Source: Bin5 sp034422415 (GTDB taxonomy: Bacteria; Chloroflexota; Anaerolineae; Caldilineales; Caldilineaceae). Taken from it: a stretch of DNA of 64,000 nucleotides. Of the stretch, positions 17,737 to 27,219 are shown piece after piece; the stretch's first letter is position 1, and every line of letters begins with the position of its first letter. The notes below the pieces were generated by a model. That model was not told the origin of the DNA. It searched no databases and saw only the letters and a list, made by a program, of their open reading frames with translations. The stretch covers positions 186,001 to 250,000 of the forward strand of contig OZ241871.1 in the NCBI GenBank assembly GCA_965202955.1. Reading direction: 5' to 3'. The position numbers were made by a program, and so were the translations under genes.

Positions 17737-18411
17737 TCAGGCCGGGGCCTTCTCAGGTTCGCTCCGCCGTACCAATTCGTAGGCCAACGCCCCCAGCGAA
17801 GCCCCAACGATCGGACCGACCCAGTAAATCCAGTGTGCCGTCCAAACGCCGGAAACCAGCACCGGGCCGAAGGAACGCGCCGGATTCATCGAAGCGCCGC
17901 TGATCGGGCCCGCCCACAGCACGTTCAACGCCACCGCGCCGCCAATCGCCAGCCCCGCCGGCAGCCCCTGCGCCCGCCTGTCCGTCGCCACAGCACTGAT
18001 GACGAACATCAGGAGCGCCGTGACCAGAACCTCCATCACCAGCGACTGTACGACCGGCCCCGCTGGCAGGTTCGCCCCCAGGGTTGACACGTTGCCAAAA
18101 AGCAGGCTCAGCACACCTGCCCCCAGCACCGCCGCCGCCAGCTGTCCCGCGATATAGACCGGTACCTCCCGCCACGGGAAATGCCCCGTCAACGCGAACG
18201 CCAGCGTGACGGCAGGGTTGAGGTGCGCCATCGACAGATGACCCGTTGCCGCCACCATCACCATCACCACAAGACCCGGCGAAAACGCCATTCCGAGGTG
18301 CCCGTACGCCCCGCTCAGTCCGCCAATCATAACCGAGCCGCACGCTGCTAGAACAAGGAAGAAAACGCCGATGCACTCAGCGGAAGTTCGCCGCAACAGG
18401 TACGCGTTCAT
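17737..18411 (-). CDS. MIP family aquaporin/glycerol channel
   Basis: A 224-residue integral membrane channel with six transmembrane helices and the two half-helix signatures HLNPAVT (Asn65-Pro-Ala) and MNPARSFGP (Asn176-Pro-Ala-Arg). The short loop E and Ala-Arg-Ser filter region look like water-selective AqpZ rather than GlpF, but I did not model the selectivity filter fully. Monocistronic, convergent with the acyltransferase gene. Confidence 0.93.
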   Translation of the reverse strand: MNAYLLRRTSAECIGVFFLVLAACGSVMIGGLSGAYGHLGMAFSPGLVVMVMVAATGHLSMAHLNPAVTLAFALTGHFPWREVPVYIAGQLAAAVLGAGVLSLLFGNVSTLGANLPAGPVVQSLVMEVLVTALLMFVISAVATDRRAQGLPAGLAIGGAVALNVLWAGPISGASMNPARSFGPVLVSGVWTAHWIYWVGPIVGASLGALAYELVRRSEPEKAPA

Positions 18412-18714
18412 AGCGCTCTCTCTTCGCTGGAAATCAATCTCTCTTGGGAGGCCCGTTCAGACGCGATCATAGCCGCGCAAGAATAGAGCTGGATTAAAGA
18501 AAGGTTAGCGGTTGGTTAACGAACCCGGATGCAACACGCACTCCTTTCCCAACCCCCCAAAAATATGACGAATTGCCCGACGTGATGTATCCTATGCCGT
18601 GCGGTTCCGCGGGACAGCAATCCCGTACCCCTGGCGGGAATCGGCGCCCAGCCGACTGCCCACCGAACAATTGGCCCAAAACATATCAATTTTGACCAAC
18701 ATAAGGAGGAATCA
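18412..18714 (+). promoter_or_regulatory. Intergenic region upstream of the sugar transporter, with a possible promoter
   Basis: This 303-base gap between divergent genes holds a candidate promoter for the transporter: ATGACG (18565-18570), 17 bases, TATCCT (18588-18593). The -35 box is imperfect. A strong AAGGAGG lies before the ATG at 18715. No operator was recognised. Confidence 0.4.
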
Positions 18715-20103
18715 ATGTCAGACGTCCAACGGAGCGAGAAGCGTCATCTCTCCCGCCGCACCTTCCTGCAAGGCATCGGCATCGGCTCCACATCACTGCT
18801 GCTGGCGGCCTGCCCCGCACCCGCAGGCAGCGGCACCGCGGGAAGCGAGGCCCCACCCGCCGAAGAAATCGAACTCGACTTCTTCGCCTGGGGCGACGCC
18901 TCCGATATACCCGCATGGGAAGAACTGGCCACCACCTACGCCGATCTGAACCCCAACGTCACCGTCAAACCGTCTATCAGCGGCACCGGCGTTGATTACT
19001 ACACGAAACTTCAGACCACCTTCGCCGGCGGCGTCGTTCCCGAAATCGCCTCCTTCCAGGGCTGGGAATGGCAACCGTTCAGCGATGCCGGCCTCCTTGC
19101 CCCAATCGATGCCTACATCGAGCGCGACAACTTCACCGGGCCCTATCCCGAAGGCGTCGACAGCATCGAGTTCAGCACCCGCCGCGACGGCAGCCGCTAC
19201 CTCATCCCCCTCCAGTCCGGCTGCATGGTCATGTTCTACGCCAAGGCACCCTTCGACGAAGCCGGTGTCGCCTACCCCACCGACGACTGGACCTTCGAAG
19301 AGTTCGTCAGCATCGCCGAACAGCTCACCAGCACCGACGGCGATTCCAAAATGTACGGCTACCAGGCCAACGGCAGTTACGCCCGCGACATCCACTGGAT
19401 TCGCGCCACCGGCGTCCAGGAGTTCGACAACCTGGTCGACCCCCGTACCGCCATGTTCGATCAACCCGAGATCATCGAAATCCTGCAGTTCGTCGCACAG
19501 GACTTCATGTACAGCCTCGGCATCTCACCCACACCAGCCGACCTCGAGGGGGGCACCAACACCATCGACACCGGCAACGCAGCCATGAAGTACGAGGGCC
19601 CCTGGTTCTTCCCCCGCCTCAACAGCCCCGAACTGCGCGAAGAGGGCAAAGAGGTCGAGTTCGATGTCGTCCTCATGCCCAAGATGGCCGACGAAAGCCG
19701 GCCCCACCGTGGCTGGGCCGAAGGCGTTTGCGTGCCCAAGTCCGATCAGGTCGACGCAGCCTGGGACTTCGTGCACTACATGGGCGGCGAAGACGGCCAG
19801 AAGATCTACTCGACCATCACCGGCCGCATCCCCAACACCGCGCCCCTGGTCGATAACTTCTGGGGCCCGACCATCGAAGAACGCTTCGGCGTCACCAACG
19901 CCGCCGCCTTCAGCCAGGCCTTCCTCCGCTCCGAGGTCGACGTCATCGGCGGCGTCTCCCGCGGTCAGATCTGGAGCGAGGTCGCCAAGCCCGTAGGCTG
20001 GGATCCGATGCTCGCCAACAGCGCCACTGCCGCCGAGGTAGTCCCCGCCGTCAACGAAGGGGTCCAAGGCCTGCTCGACGCCCACTGGGCCAAGCAGGGA
20101 TAG
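18715..20103 (+). CDS. Sugar ABC transporter substrate-binding lipoprotein
   Basis: A 462-residue extracytoplasmic binding protein of the family 1 (MalE/UgpB) type. The N-terminus has a twin-arginine motif, SRRTFLQ (Arg14-Arg15), and a lipobox LLAAC with Cys33. It is probably exported folded by Tat and lipidated. An Ala/Gly/Glu-rich linker precedes the binding lobes, in which typical aromatic patches are seen (SFQGWEWQPF, KYEGPWFFPRL). It would capture an oligosaccharide or sugar derivative for the two permeases downstream. No ATPase gene is nearby, so a shared MsmK-like ATPase is likely encoded elsewhere. Confidence 0.93.
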   Translation: MSDVQRSEKRHLSRRTFLQGIGIGSTSLLLAACPAPAGSGTAGSEAPPAEEIELDFFAWGDASDIPAWEELATTYADLNPNVTVKPSISGTGVDYYTKLQTTFAGGVVPEIASFQGWEWQPFSDAGLLAPIDAYIERDNFTGPYPEGVDSIEFSTRRDGSRYLIPLQSGCMVMFYAKAPFDEAGVAYPTDDWTFEEFVSIAEQLTSTDGDSKMYGYQANGSYARDIHWIRATGVQEFDNLVDPRTAMFDQPEIIEILQFVAQDFMYSLGISPTPADLEGGTNTIDTGNAAMKYEGPWFFPRLNSPELREEGKEVEFDVVLMPKMADESRPHRGWAEGVCVPKSDQVDAAWDFVHYMGGEDGQKIYSTITGRIPNTAPLVDNFWGPTIEERFGVTNAAAFSQAFLRSEVDVIGGVSRGQIWSEVAKPVGWDPMLANSATAAEVVPAVNEGVQGLLDAHWAKQG

Positions 20104-20123
20104 CTGTTTCTCGTTGAAAAAGA

Positions 20124-20151
20124 GGGGGTGGCGGGCTCCTCCGCCGCCCCC
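20124..20151 (+). promoter_or_regulatory. Intercistronic stem-loop between binding protein and permease genes
   Basis: An 11-bp stem (ten G-C pairs and one G-T) with a six-base loop lies 20 bases after the binding-protein stop. It has no T-tract, so it is more likely an RNA-stabilising or attenuating hairpin than a true terminator. Similar elements set high binding-protein to permease ratios in other sugar operons. Confidence 0.65.
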
Positions 20152-20164
20152 ATTAGGACCACGT

Positions 20165-21085
20165 ATGGCCGCAACCACTGCGCCAACCGCCGCACCCCGC
20201 ATCTCCAAACGCCAGCGCCGCGACTGGATCGCCGGCTATCTCTTCGCCTCGCCCTTTATCATCGGGTTCTCGGTCTTCATCGCCTTCCCGATGCTCTATG
20301 CGGTCTATCTCATCTTCGTCGACTGGGACCTGCTCAGCCCACCCTCGTTCGTCGGATTCGCCAATCTGACGCAGATGTTCAAAGACCCGAAAGCCAACCT
20401 CAGCCTCTACAACAGCGCCTTTTACACCATCTTCGCCGTACCAATCCAGCTGACCATCTCCTTCTCCCTCGCCCTGGCCCTGACGCAAAAAATACGCTTC
20501 CGCGACGTCTACCGCGCCGGCTTCTACATGCCGATAATCGTACCCCTTGTCGCCAGCGCCGTCGTCTGGCAACGTGTGCTGCACCCCGAATTCGGTATCC
20601 TCAACGAGGCGCTTGGCTGGTTCGGCATCGAACCGCGCATGTGGCTCTTCCAGCCCAATCTGACGAAACCGGCCTTCATCTTCATGTCCTTCTGGATGAT
20701 CGGACGCCAGATGGTCATCTTCATCGCCGGCCTCGGCAATATCCCCGACTCGCTCAAAGAGGCTGCCAGCCTCGATGGCGCCGGCGCCTGGGGCCGCCTC
20801 CGCTACGTCGTCCTGCCCCTCATGACCCCACTCATCTTCTACAACATGGTCATCGCAATTATCAACTCTTTCCAGACCTTCGTACCCGCTATGATCATGA
20901 CCGAAGGCGGACCCCAGGACGCCACCCTCTTCGTCGTCCTCAACATCTATCGCAACGCCTTCCAATACTTCAAGATGGGCTACGCCTCCGCCCTGGCGTG
21001 GGAGCTCTTTGTGATCGTCGTCGGGTTCACCCTCGTTCAGTTCTACATGTCCAAACGCTGGGTCTATTACGAAGAGGGTGACTGA
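20165..21085 (+). CDS. Sugar ABC transporter permease (MalF/UgpA-like)
   Basis: A 306-residue inner-membrane permease with about six membrane helices. The ATPase-contacting EAA loop is EAASLDGAGAWGRLRYVVLPLM. It forms a heterodimeric channel with the next gene product. The ATG at 20165 has AGGA upstream; the frame opening at 20114 would have to be translated through the strong stem-loop and adds a Pro-rich leader. The next permease gene begins 2 bases after its stop. Confidence 0.92.
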   Translation: MAATTAPTAAPRISKRQRRDWIAGYLFASPFIIGFSVFIAFPMLYAVYLIFVDWDLLSPPSFVGFANLTQMFKDPKANLSLYNSAFYTIFAVPIQLTISFSLALALTQKIRFRDVYRAGFYMPIIVPLVASAVVWQRVLHPEFGILNEALGWFGIEPRMWLFQPNLTKPAFIFMSFWMIGRQMVIFIAGLGNIPDSLKEAASLDGAGAWGRLRYVVLPLMTPLIFYNMVIAIINSFQTFVPAMIMTEGGPQDATLFVVLNIYRNAFQYFKMGYASALAWELFVIVVGFTLVQFYMSKRWVYYEEGD

Positions 21086-21087
21086 GC

Positions 21088-22059
21088 ATGGCGTCAGACA
21101 GGCAAACCCAGTCTGCGGAAGGACGTCAGAACCCGCAATGGGCGCAGGCCGGACAACGGGCGCTGACGCCCGAATGGCAGACCGGCACAGGGGCACAGCT
21201 GCGCCCGCGCGGCGACACGACCCGCTCCCTGACCGAGGTCATCCGCCTGGGCGCGCTCCAGCTCTTCATGACTCTCCTCGTGGTTACGTTCCTTGTGCCC
21301 ACTTTCTGGATGCTCTCCTCCTCGCTCAAAGTATCGACCGAGGTATTCGCCCACCCCATCGTCTGGCTGCCCAAAGACCCCCACTGGAATAACTATGTCA
21401 AGGCCTTTTCCCTGCTGCCCCTGACGACCTTCATCATCAACACGATGATCATCGTCATTTTTGCCGTCGCCGGGACCGTCGTCTCGTCGGCGCTCGTCGC
21501 TTACTCCTTCGCCCGCATCAGGTGGCCGGGCCGCGACTTCTGGTTCAGCCTGCTCCTGGCGACGATGATGCTGCCCGACATCGTGACCCTGGTGCCCCGC
21601 TTCCTCATCTTCAAGAACCTGCAATGGATCGACACCTGGCTGCCCCTGATCGTGCCCTACTGGGGCGGCATCGGCGCCATCTACGTTTTCCTCATGCGCC
21701 AGTTCTTCCGCGGCATCCCCCTCGAACTGGAAGACGCCGCCGAAATCGACGGCGCCAACCGCCTGCGCGTCCTCGTCCAAATCCTCCTGCCCCTCTCCAA
21801 GCCGGTCATCGCCACCGTCGCCGTCTTCGCCCTCATCCAGCACTACAACGACTTCATGAATCCCCTCATCTACATCAACTCGATGGACAAGTGGCCCCTC
21901 GCCCTCGGCATCCGCGCCTACAACGACTCCTACGCCAAAAACTGGGAAGTCGTCTTTGCCGCCAGCACCGTCATGCTGACGCCCATGGTCGCCATCTTCA
22001 TCGTCGCCCAGCGCTACTTCGTCCAGGGCATCGCCATGACCGGCTTCGGCGGCAGGTAA
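21088..22059 (+). CDS. Carbohydrate ABC transporter permease (MalG/UgpE-like)
   Basis: A 323-residue permease with a hydrophilic N-terminal extension of about 50 residues, then six membrane helices. The EAA motif is EDAAEIDGANRLRVLVQILLPL, and the C-terminal signature RYFVQGIAMTGFGG is present. It pairs with the previous permease. A diverged fragment of a homologous gene lies just downstream on the other strand. Confidence 0.92.
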   Translation: MASDRQTQSAEGRQNPQWAQAGQRALTPEWQTGTGAQLRPRGDTTRSLTEVIRLGALQLFMTLLVVTFLVPTFWMLSSSLKVSTEVFAHPIVWLPKDPHWNNYVKAFSLLPLTTFIINTMIIVIFAVAGTVVSSALVAYSFARIRWPGRDFWFSLLLATMMLPDIVTLVPRFLIFKNLQWIDTWLPLIVPYWGGIGAIYVFLMRQFFRGIPLELEDAAEIDGANRLRVLVQILLPLSKPVIATVAVFALIQHYNDFMNPLIYINSMDKWPLALGIRAYNDSYAKNWEVVFAASTVMLTPMVAIFIVAQRYFVQGIAMTGFGGR

Positions 22060-22174
22060 GGCGCACCGACGCGGACAGACACGCCCCCGCTGGACGATCG
22101 GACCCACACTGGAGTTTTTCCAGGGAAAATAGTGGATGAGGACGCGGCCTGTCGGCAATTCGCGGCCACCGCGG

Positions 22175-22428
22175 CTAACCCTTAATGCCGGTCAGCGCGG
22201 TGCCTTCGATGAAGGCCCGCTGTGCCAGAACGAAAACGAGAATGACCGACAGGGCCACCATCATGTTCCCCACCACCGCCAGATTCCACTGCGGCCGGTC
22301 ACGGTCGAGGAAATAGGTCAACCCCAGCGCGATCGTAAAATGCTCCTGCCGCGTGAGAAAAATGAGCGGCGCCAGGTGATCGCTCCACACGCGGTTGAAC
22401 TCGAACAGCGTCACCGTTGCCAGCGCTC
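22175..22428 (-). pseudogene. C-terminal fragment of a MalG-like permease gene
   Basis: The minus strand encodes about 84 residues that align with the last quarter of carbohydrate permeases: ALATVTLFEFNRVWSDHLAP, then IFLTRQEHFTIALGL, then the terminal AQRAFIEGTALTGIKG. A TGA codon stands immediately upstream and no further permease sequence can be followed beyond it. The membrane segments needed for function and the EAA loop are missing. It is a remnant of a second transporter, and different from the neighbouring intact permease, so not a recent duplication. Confidence 0.8.
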
Positions 22429-22472
22429 ACGACCGAAAGACCTGCACATCCGCTGGCTACCCGCTTGCTTCA

Positions 22473-23198
22473 CTAGCGCCCAACCCCGCGCACGACGACG
22501 TTGGCAACCGCAAACGCATAGTCCGGATCATCTGCCTGCGCGTCCCGATACGTCGGCACCCACGTCCACCGCTCACCGCGCTCACTATTCGGATGACTGG
22601 AGTGCATCGTCAAATCATGGAAAAAGACCGCCCCGCCCGCCTCAATCGGCACCGTGACCGCCTCGTTCTCATCTACCGTTTCAGGCCGGATGCGGTGGCC
22701 GAAACCGGAGCCGTCGCTTATGTCGCCGTCATGGACCACATTGCCGAGATGCGAGCCCGGCAGAAACTTGAGGCAGCCGTTCTCCGGCGTTGCGTCATCA
22801 AGCGCTATCCAGACCGAAATCTTGTGCGTCCCCTGCCAATACGGCCAGTCCTGGTGCCACGGACTCGCCGCGTGCCGCTCGGTGTCCTTGAATACGACCT
22901 TGTCGCTCAAAAACTCGACATTGGGACCAATAATCGCCTCCAGTATGTCCACCAGCCGGCTGTCGCGCACCGCCGTCCGAAAAAGGCCGCTACGCCCGGC
23001 CAGACCCACATAAACGCCCGTCGCGTCCAGCATCGCCTTCGGACTGTCCCCACCCGCAGCCTCCCGCCGCACATCCTCCACAATGCGCTGAATGCCCTCC
23101 TTGAAGACTTTGACCTCCGCGCGACTGTACAGATTGGGCACCACAACAAACCCGTCGCGGGCGAAAGATTCGGCCAGCTCTGCAACATTTGCGGTCAT
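22473..23198 (-). CDS. Phytanoyl-CoA dioxygenase family protein
   Basis: A 241-residue Fe(II)/2-oxoglutarate dioxygenase of the PhyH family. The metal facial triad is His115-x-Asp117 (PWHQDWPYW) with a distal His in TMHSSHPN (His199 or His202), and Arg210 is positioned to bind 2-oxoglutarate. The cupin strands and the PENGCLKFLPGSH motif are typical. Members hydroxylate many small molecules, so the substrate is unknown. It is followed by a DegT aminotransferase and Gfo/Idh gene on the same strand, separated by gaps, which suggests sugar or amino-sugar metabolism. Confidence 0.9.
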   Translation of the reverse strand: MTANVAELAESFARDGFVVVPNLYSRAEVKVFKEGIQRIVEDVRREAAGGDSPKAMLDATGVYVGLAGRSGLFRTAVRDSRLVDILEAIIGPNVEFLSDKVVFKDTERHAASPWHQDWPYWQGTHKISVWIALDDATPENGCLKFLPGSHLGNVVHDGDISDGSGFGHRIRPETVDENEAVTVPIEAGGAVFFHDLTMHSSHPNSERGERWTWVPTYRDAQADDPDYAFAVANVVVRGVGR

Positions 23199-23350
23199 GC
23201 TTTACCTTCGTGTTCTTTGTCACCCAAAGGAGCGCTGTTTGCTGGTGGCACTTGCCTTTCGATCATACCGGAAGAGAGCTCTCGTCAATCCGCAAAAACT
23301 TTTGCCAGGAAGGCCATCACTGTCAACCGTTCTCCAGCCCCCAGCCGGCA

Positions 23351-24607
23351 TCAGTTGAGATACCGCCCCGCGACCTGTCGGAATTCCTCCGCCCGCTCGG
23401 CGACAACGTCGAGATCGTCGTGGATCGTTACGCCGAAGCCGGAACCGAGGCCCACGTCCGAAACGCCGATGCTGATGTTGATCGAACGGCCCAACAGATC
23501 ATCGGTCTGCGGCAGCATCCCCTGATGGTAACGCATCTCACCGCCCCGCTCGGCGTAGCGAGGACAGCTGAAAGAGCAACTCAACGGCGTCGCCATGCGT
23601 TGCTCCAACACATGCTCCATGTTGTTGTAGACATGCCAGCCGGCCTCAGCCACAACCTTGCTCTCCAGCGCCGCCGCGATCTTCTCTGCCACCTCCACAT
23701 CCGGCAGGACCACCGTCAGGATCGTGGCAATCTCCTCTTCCGGATCGAGCACCTCGCGGAACTCCAGGTTGGGCAGGTCGGCAATCGCCGCCTTGAAATG
23801 CCGCTTTCTCGTCTGCAGCCGGTCGATCAGCTCCGGCAATTTCCGCAGCTGCGCCAGCAGCACCGCCGCCTGCAGCTCCGTGTACCGGAAATCCAGCCCC
23901 AAGAACGGACGCTTGCCGATCTCAACGCCCTGCCGCAGCGGAGCATGGCCCTGGTCGTGGAACGCGAAGGCCCTCTTGTATACCTCCTCGTCATCCGTGA
24001 TAACCATGCCGCCGTCCCCCGCCGTGATCGTCTTGTAGATGTTGAAGCTGAACGCCCCAACGTCGCCGACCGAACCGATCGGCCTGCCGCGATACGCCGC
24101 GCCGAACGCCTGGCAACAGTCCTCGATCAGAAACAGCCCGTGCTCGTCCGCGATCTCACTCAGCTCCTGCAAACGGGCCGGGTTGCCCATCATGTGGACC
24201 ACCATGATCGCCCTCGTGCGCGGGCTGATCTTGGCCTTCACGTCCTCGGGGTCCAAGTTGAACGTCCGGTCAATTTCCGCCAGCACCGGCACCGCGCCCG
24301 TATAGACGATCGCCGAGATGCTCGCGACAAAAGTGAACCCCGGTACGATCACCTCGTCCCCCGGCCCGATGCCCAGCGCCACCATCGACGACAGCAGCGC
24401 CGACGTTCCCGAGTTGACCGCCACCGCGTACCCCACCCCCGAATGCTCGGCCACCTGCCGCTCCAGCTGGTAGACCTTGCCCTGAAAACGCGGATCGACC
24501 CCGTCGCCCAGCGAAATGCCGTAACGATAGAGATAGCCGGCCCTCAGCACCTCCAGGACCTCTTCGACCTCCTCCTCCCCTATCAGTTCCATTCCCGGAC
24601 CGGCCAT
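23351..24607 (-). CDS. DegT/DnrJ/EryC1/StrS family aminotransferase
   Basis: A 418-residue PLP enzyme of fold type I. The PLP lysine is Lys192 (SFNIYKTITAGDGG), with NSGTSALL (phosphate cup) near 65-72 and EDCCQAFGA (Asp163 against the pyridine nitrogen) near 162-170. The family transaminates keto-sugars bound to nucleotides; some members act on free inositols or scyllo-inosose. The gene lies 38 bases from the Gfo/Idh gene upstream on the same strand, a pairing often seen in aminodeoxy-sugar or inositol pathways. The substrate is not determinable. Confidence 0.92.
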   Translation of the reverse strand: MAGPGMELIGEEEVEEVLEVLRAGYLYRYGISLGDGVDPRFQGKVYQLERQVAEHSGVGYAVAVNSGTSALLSSMVALGIGPGDEVIVPGFTFVASISAIVYTGAVPVLAEIDRTFNLDPEDVKAKISPRTRAIMVVHMMGNPARLQELSEIADEHGLFLIEDCCQAFGAAYRGRPIGSVGDVGAFSFNIYKTITAGDGGMVITDDEEVYKRAFAFHDQGHAPLRQGVEIGKRPFLGLDFRYTELQAAVLLAQLRKLPELIDRLQTRKRHFKAAIADLPNLEFREVLDPEEEIATILTVVLPDVEVAEKIAAALESKVVAEAGWHVYNNMEHVLEQRMATPLSCSFSCPRYAERGGEMRYHQGMLPQTDDLLGRSINISIGVSDVGLGSGFGVTIHDDLDVVAERAEEFRQVAGRYLN

Positions 24608-24645
24608 GTCAGTCTCCTCCTGATTTCAGTGGAAAACGCCCCATC

Positions 24646-25677
24646 TCACCCCTCGATCTCGACCGCCTGGCCGCTCTCGGCCGAACGGTAGGCCGCGTCC
24701 AGCATCCGCATCGCCCACAGCCCGTCCTCGCCGCCCGGCGACGGCGCCCAGTCATTCTCGATACAGTCGATGAAATGGTCCATCTGCGCCTGAAAGGCCG
24801 GCAAATCCTCCTGCTGCTGGCGCGGCGGAATCCGCGGCCGCACCACGCTCCACTCGCCCTCGACATTCATGCGCAGCTCCGGCGGCACCGCCGTGGCGTA
24901 CCCCTTGTCCCCAAAGACCTGAGTGTAGCCCTGCTGCTCGTCCGCGTGAAGGTTGTACCAGCCCGCCTCGATCAGCGCCGTGACCCCGCCCTCGAATTCA
25001 AGCATCACCGTCGCCGTATCTTCCACCTCGATGTCCTTGAAATAGGTGCCGGTGGTGGCGAAGACCCTTATCGGACGGGTGTTGCCGAGCACAAACCGCA
25101 GCGTATCGAAGGAGTGAATGCCCATGTCGGTCAGCCCGCCGCCGCCCGCCAGCGAGCGGTCCAGAAACCAGCTGTCCAACGGCGGGTCATCGCCATACAG
25201 ATCGTAAATCAGCACCTCGTGCGACTTGACCTTGAAAACCCGTCCCAACGTCCCGCTCGCGACCAGCTCGCGCAGCCACACGATCTCGCGGTCAAAGCGC
25301 CACATGTGCCCGATCATCAGCTTACTCCTGCTGCGGCGGGCCGCCTCGATCATCTGCTCGCATTCAGCGACCGACATGGCCATCGGCTTCTCGCACAGCA
25401 CGTGCTTGCCCGCCTCCAACATTTGAATTGTGACGGGCGCGTGCAGATAGTTCGGCAGCGCGTTGACGACCGCATCGATCTCCGGATCGGCTGCCATCGC
25501 CCTGAAATCCGTATAGCGCTTCGGGATATCGAAGTCGGCAGCCAGCCGTTCCAGCGACTCGGAACGATGATTGGCCGCCGCCGCAACCTCCGCCCGCGCA
25601 TGATCGCGCAGCGTCAGCAGATGAGAGCCGCGCATGATCGTGCCCGTCCCCAGTACGCCGATCCTGATCTTGCTCAT
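24646..25677 (-). CDS. Gfo/Idh/MocA family oxidoreductase
   Basis: A 343-residue NAD(P)-dependent sugar or inositol dehydrogenase. The N-terminal Rossmann motif is GVLGTGTIMRG (7-17) and the family signature is CEKPMAMS (Glu96-Lys97-Pro98). The C-terminal substrate domain carries GGGLTDMGIHSFD. It is flanked by the aminotransferase and the MlrC-type gene (15-base gap) in one minus-strand run that probably forms an operon. Confidence 0.93.
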   Translation of the reverse strand: MSKIRIGVLGTGTIMRGSHLLTLRDHARAEVAAAANHRSESLERLAADFDIPKRYTDFRAMAADPEIDAVVNALPNYLHAPVTIQMLEAGKHVLCEKPMAMSVAECEQMIEAARRSRSKLMIGHMWRFDREIVWLRELVASGTLGRVFKVKSHEVLIYDLYGDDPPLDSWFLDRSLAGGGGLTDMGIHSFDTLRFVLGNTRPIRVFATTGTYFKDIEVEDTATVMLEFEGGVTALIEAGWYNLHADEQQGYTQVFGDKGYATAVPPELRMNVEGEWSVVRPRIPPRQQQEDLPAFQAQMDHFIDCIENDWAPSPGGEDGLWAMRMLDAAYRSAESGQAVEIEG

Positions 25678-25692
25678 GGCATCCCTTTCCCC

Positions 25693-27219
25693 TCAGCCTC
25701 CGTAACCCGCCACGTTGGTGATCACCGGCCGCCACTCGAACCCCTTGTCGAGAGGAAAAACCGGGCGCGTCACCTGCCTGTACGGCAGCCGCGTCAGGTC
25801 CATGTCCGAATACCCGGGCGTCAGCGCCAGGATCTCACGCGGCGCCGCGTCGCGCAGTTCCGGCATCAGGTAGCCGAGCTTGACAACCACGATCTTGTGG
25901 TCGAGCGGCTCCACGCCCGCCCGGCGAAAGTCGTTAAGCGTCGAAAAATAGTTGCGCCTGTCCGAAATGAGGACCCGCACGCCGCCCACACGCAGCGTGG
26001 CAATGCCCGCCTCCATCGCATCCGCCTGTGGCCGGTAAACGTGCTCGACAACGCCGGTCACCTCGAGCGGCCCGCCGTGCTCTCTGTCCAGCTTCCCGCC
26101 AAGGCTGAGGCTGACGGTCGCGCCCACCCCCTGCTCGAAACAGACCTGCGCCGCCGCCCGGTCGGGAATCCCCGCCAGAACTGCGTCCGGCGCCCCCTTG
26201 TCCAGCAGACGCCCGAGGAAATGGGTCACGTCGCCCGGCGTCCCGGCCGTCGGATTGTCGCCCGAATCGGCAATGAAAACGGTGTCCTCCGCCGCCGCCA
26301 GGGCCAGGTCGATCGCTTGGTCCGCTGAGGCCGCCACCTCCTGGTCGAACGTAAAGTTGTGCCGCTCGTCCCACATCGCCTGCGCCAGCCGCTTCACCTC
26401 CTCACGCGCCCGCGGCAGGTGCCCCTCGTCCTCGGCGATTACCACGACACTGCTGCCCGAATGGGCAGCGTCCGACCACGCAAATCCGACCAGAATCTCA
26501 GCCGTCAGTATGCCCGGCAGCCGCCCGATCTCCACAACACGCGCCAGCAGCGACTTCATCGGCTCCACGTCGGTCGTCGAAATCTCGCCCGGCAACAGCA
26601 GCGGCACCCGCACAAAGGCCGGCCGCGGCCGTAGCCCCGCGCGAATCGAGCGCACCAGCAGCGTCATCGCCCTCTCGAGCGTTTGCGGCGCATCGCGATG
26701 GGGCGCCGTGCGGTAAACCGTCCAGATGTCGGTCTTGTTCGCGAACTCGTTGGTCAGATTGCCATGCAGGTCAAGCCGGGCCGCGATCGGCACATCATAT
26801 CCCACAACCGCCCTGATCGATCGCACCAGGTCGGTCTCTCCGCTCCAGATATTCTCCACCAGCAACGCGCCGTGAAGGATCAAACAGACGCCGTCAAGAT
26901 GGCCCGCCTGCCGAATCCCCGCCGCGATCTCTTCTCGCAGCTGCAGATACGCGCTTTCCTCCACAACGCCGGACGGCGCGAGGGCGTTCGCGTGCAGAAC
27001 TGGCACAGGTTCAACCCCCAGCGCCTCCATCATCTCGGCAAGCGTTGCATACGTGGGCCGGTACCTGCTCGTGGCCGAGGTCGAAGCCTCATATGGCGCA
27101 AACTGGCTGTCCGCTTGCAGCAGCTCCTCGCCCCGCCAGACGCGAAACTCGTCCAGCGAAACGGTCACAGGCGAAAAGTTGAGCGACTCGTGGCTGATCC
27201 CTGCAACTGCAATGCGCAT
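25693..27219 (-). CDS. M81 family metallopeptidase (MlrC-like)
   Basis: A 508-residue protein of the MlrC/DUF1485 family, named for microcystin-degradation enzyme MlrC. It starts MRIAVAGISHESLNFSP, contains LHGALLVEN and DLHGNLT (likely zinc-site segments near 130 and 165), and DSGDNPTAGTPGD, all typical. The ATG at 27219 follows GGGAGACG; the longer frame would use a TTG. Most members do not degrade microcystin and their substrates are unknown. It heads the minus-strand run with the Gfo/Idh and DegT genes. Confidence 0.9.
   Translation of the reverse strand: MRIAVAGISHESLNFSPVTVSLDEFRVWRGEELLQADSQFAPYEASTSATSRYRPTYATLAEMMEALGVEPVPVLHANALAPSGVVEESAYLQLREEIAAGIRQAGHLDGVCLILHGALLVENIWSGETDLVRSIRAVVGYDVPIAARLDLHGNLTNEFANKTDIWTVYRTAPHRDAPQTLERAMTLLVRSIRAGLRPRPAFVRVPLLLPGEISTTDVEPMKSLLARVVEIGRLPGILTAEILVGFAWSDAAHSGSSVVVIAEDEGHLPRAREEVKRLAQAMWDERHNFTFDQEVAASADQAIDLALAAAEDTVFIADSGDNPTAGTPGDVTHFLGRLLDKGAPDAVLAGIPDRAAAQVCFEQGVGATVSLSLGGKLDREHGGPLEVTGVVEHVYRPQADAMEAGIATLRVGGVRVLISDRRNYFSTLNDFRRAGVEPLDHKIVVVKLGYLMPELRDAAPREILALTPGYSDMDLTRLPYRQVTRPVFPLDKGFEWRPVITNVAGYGG

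Noticed and set aside
22063..22110. Terminator after the MalG-like permease gene
   Set aside because: The only hairpin (CTGGA/TCCAG) is five base pairs long without a T-tract.
23189..24691. 500-residue plus-strand frame over the DegT gene
   Set aside because: It lies entirely antisense to the well-supported aminotransferase and is Arg/His-rich without motifs.
24775..26328. 517-residue plus-strand frame over the Gfo/Idh and MlrC genes
   Set aside because: It spans two genes on the other strand and has no family resemblance.
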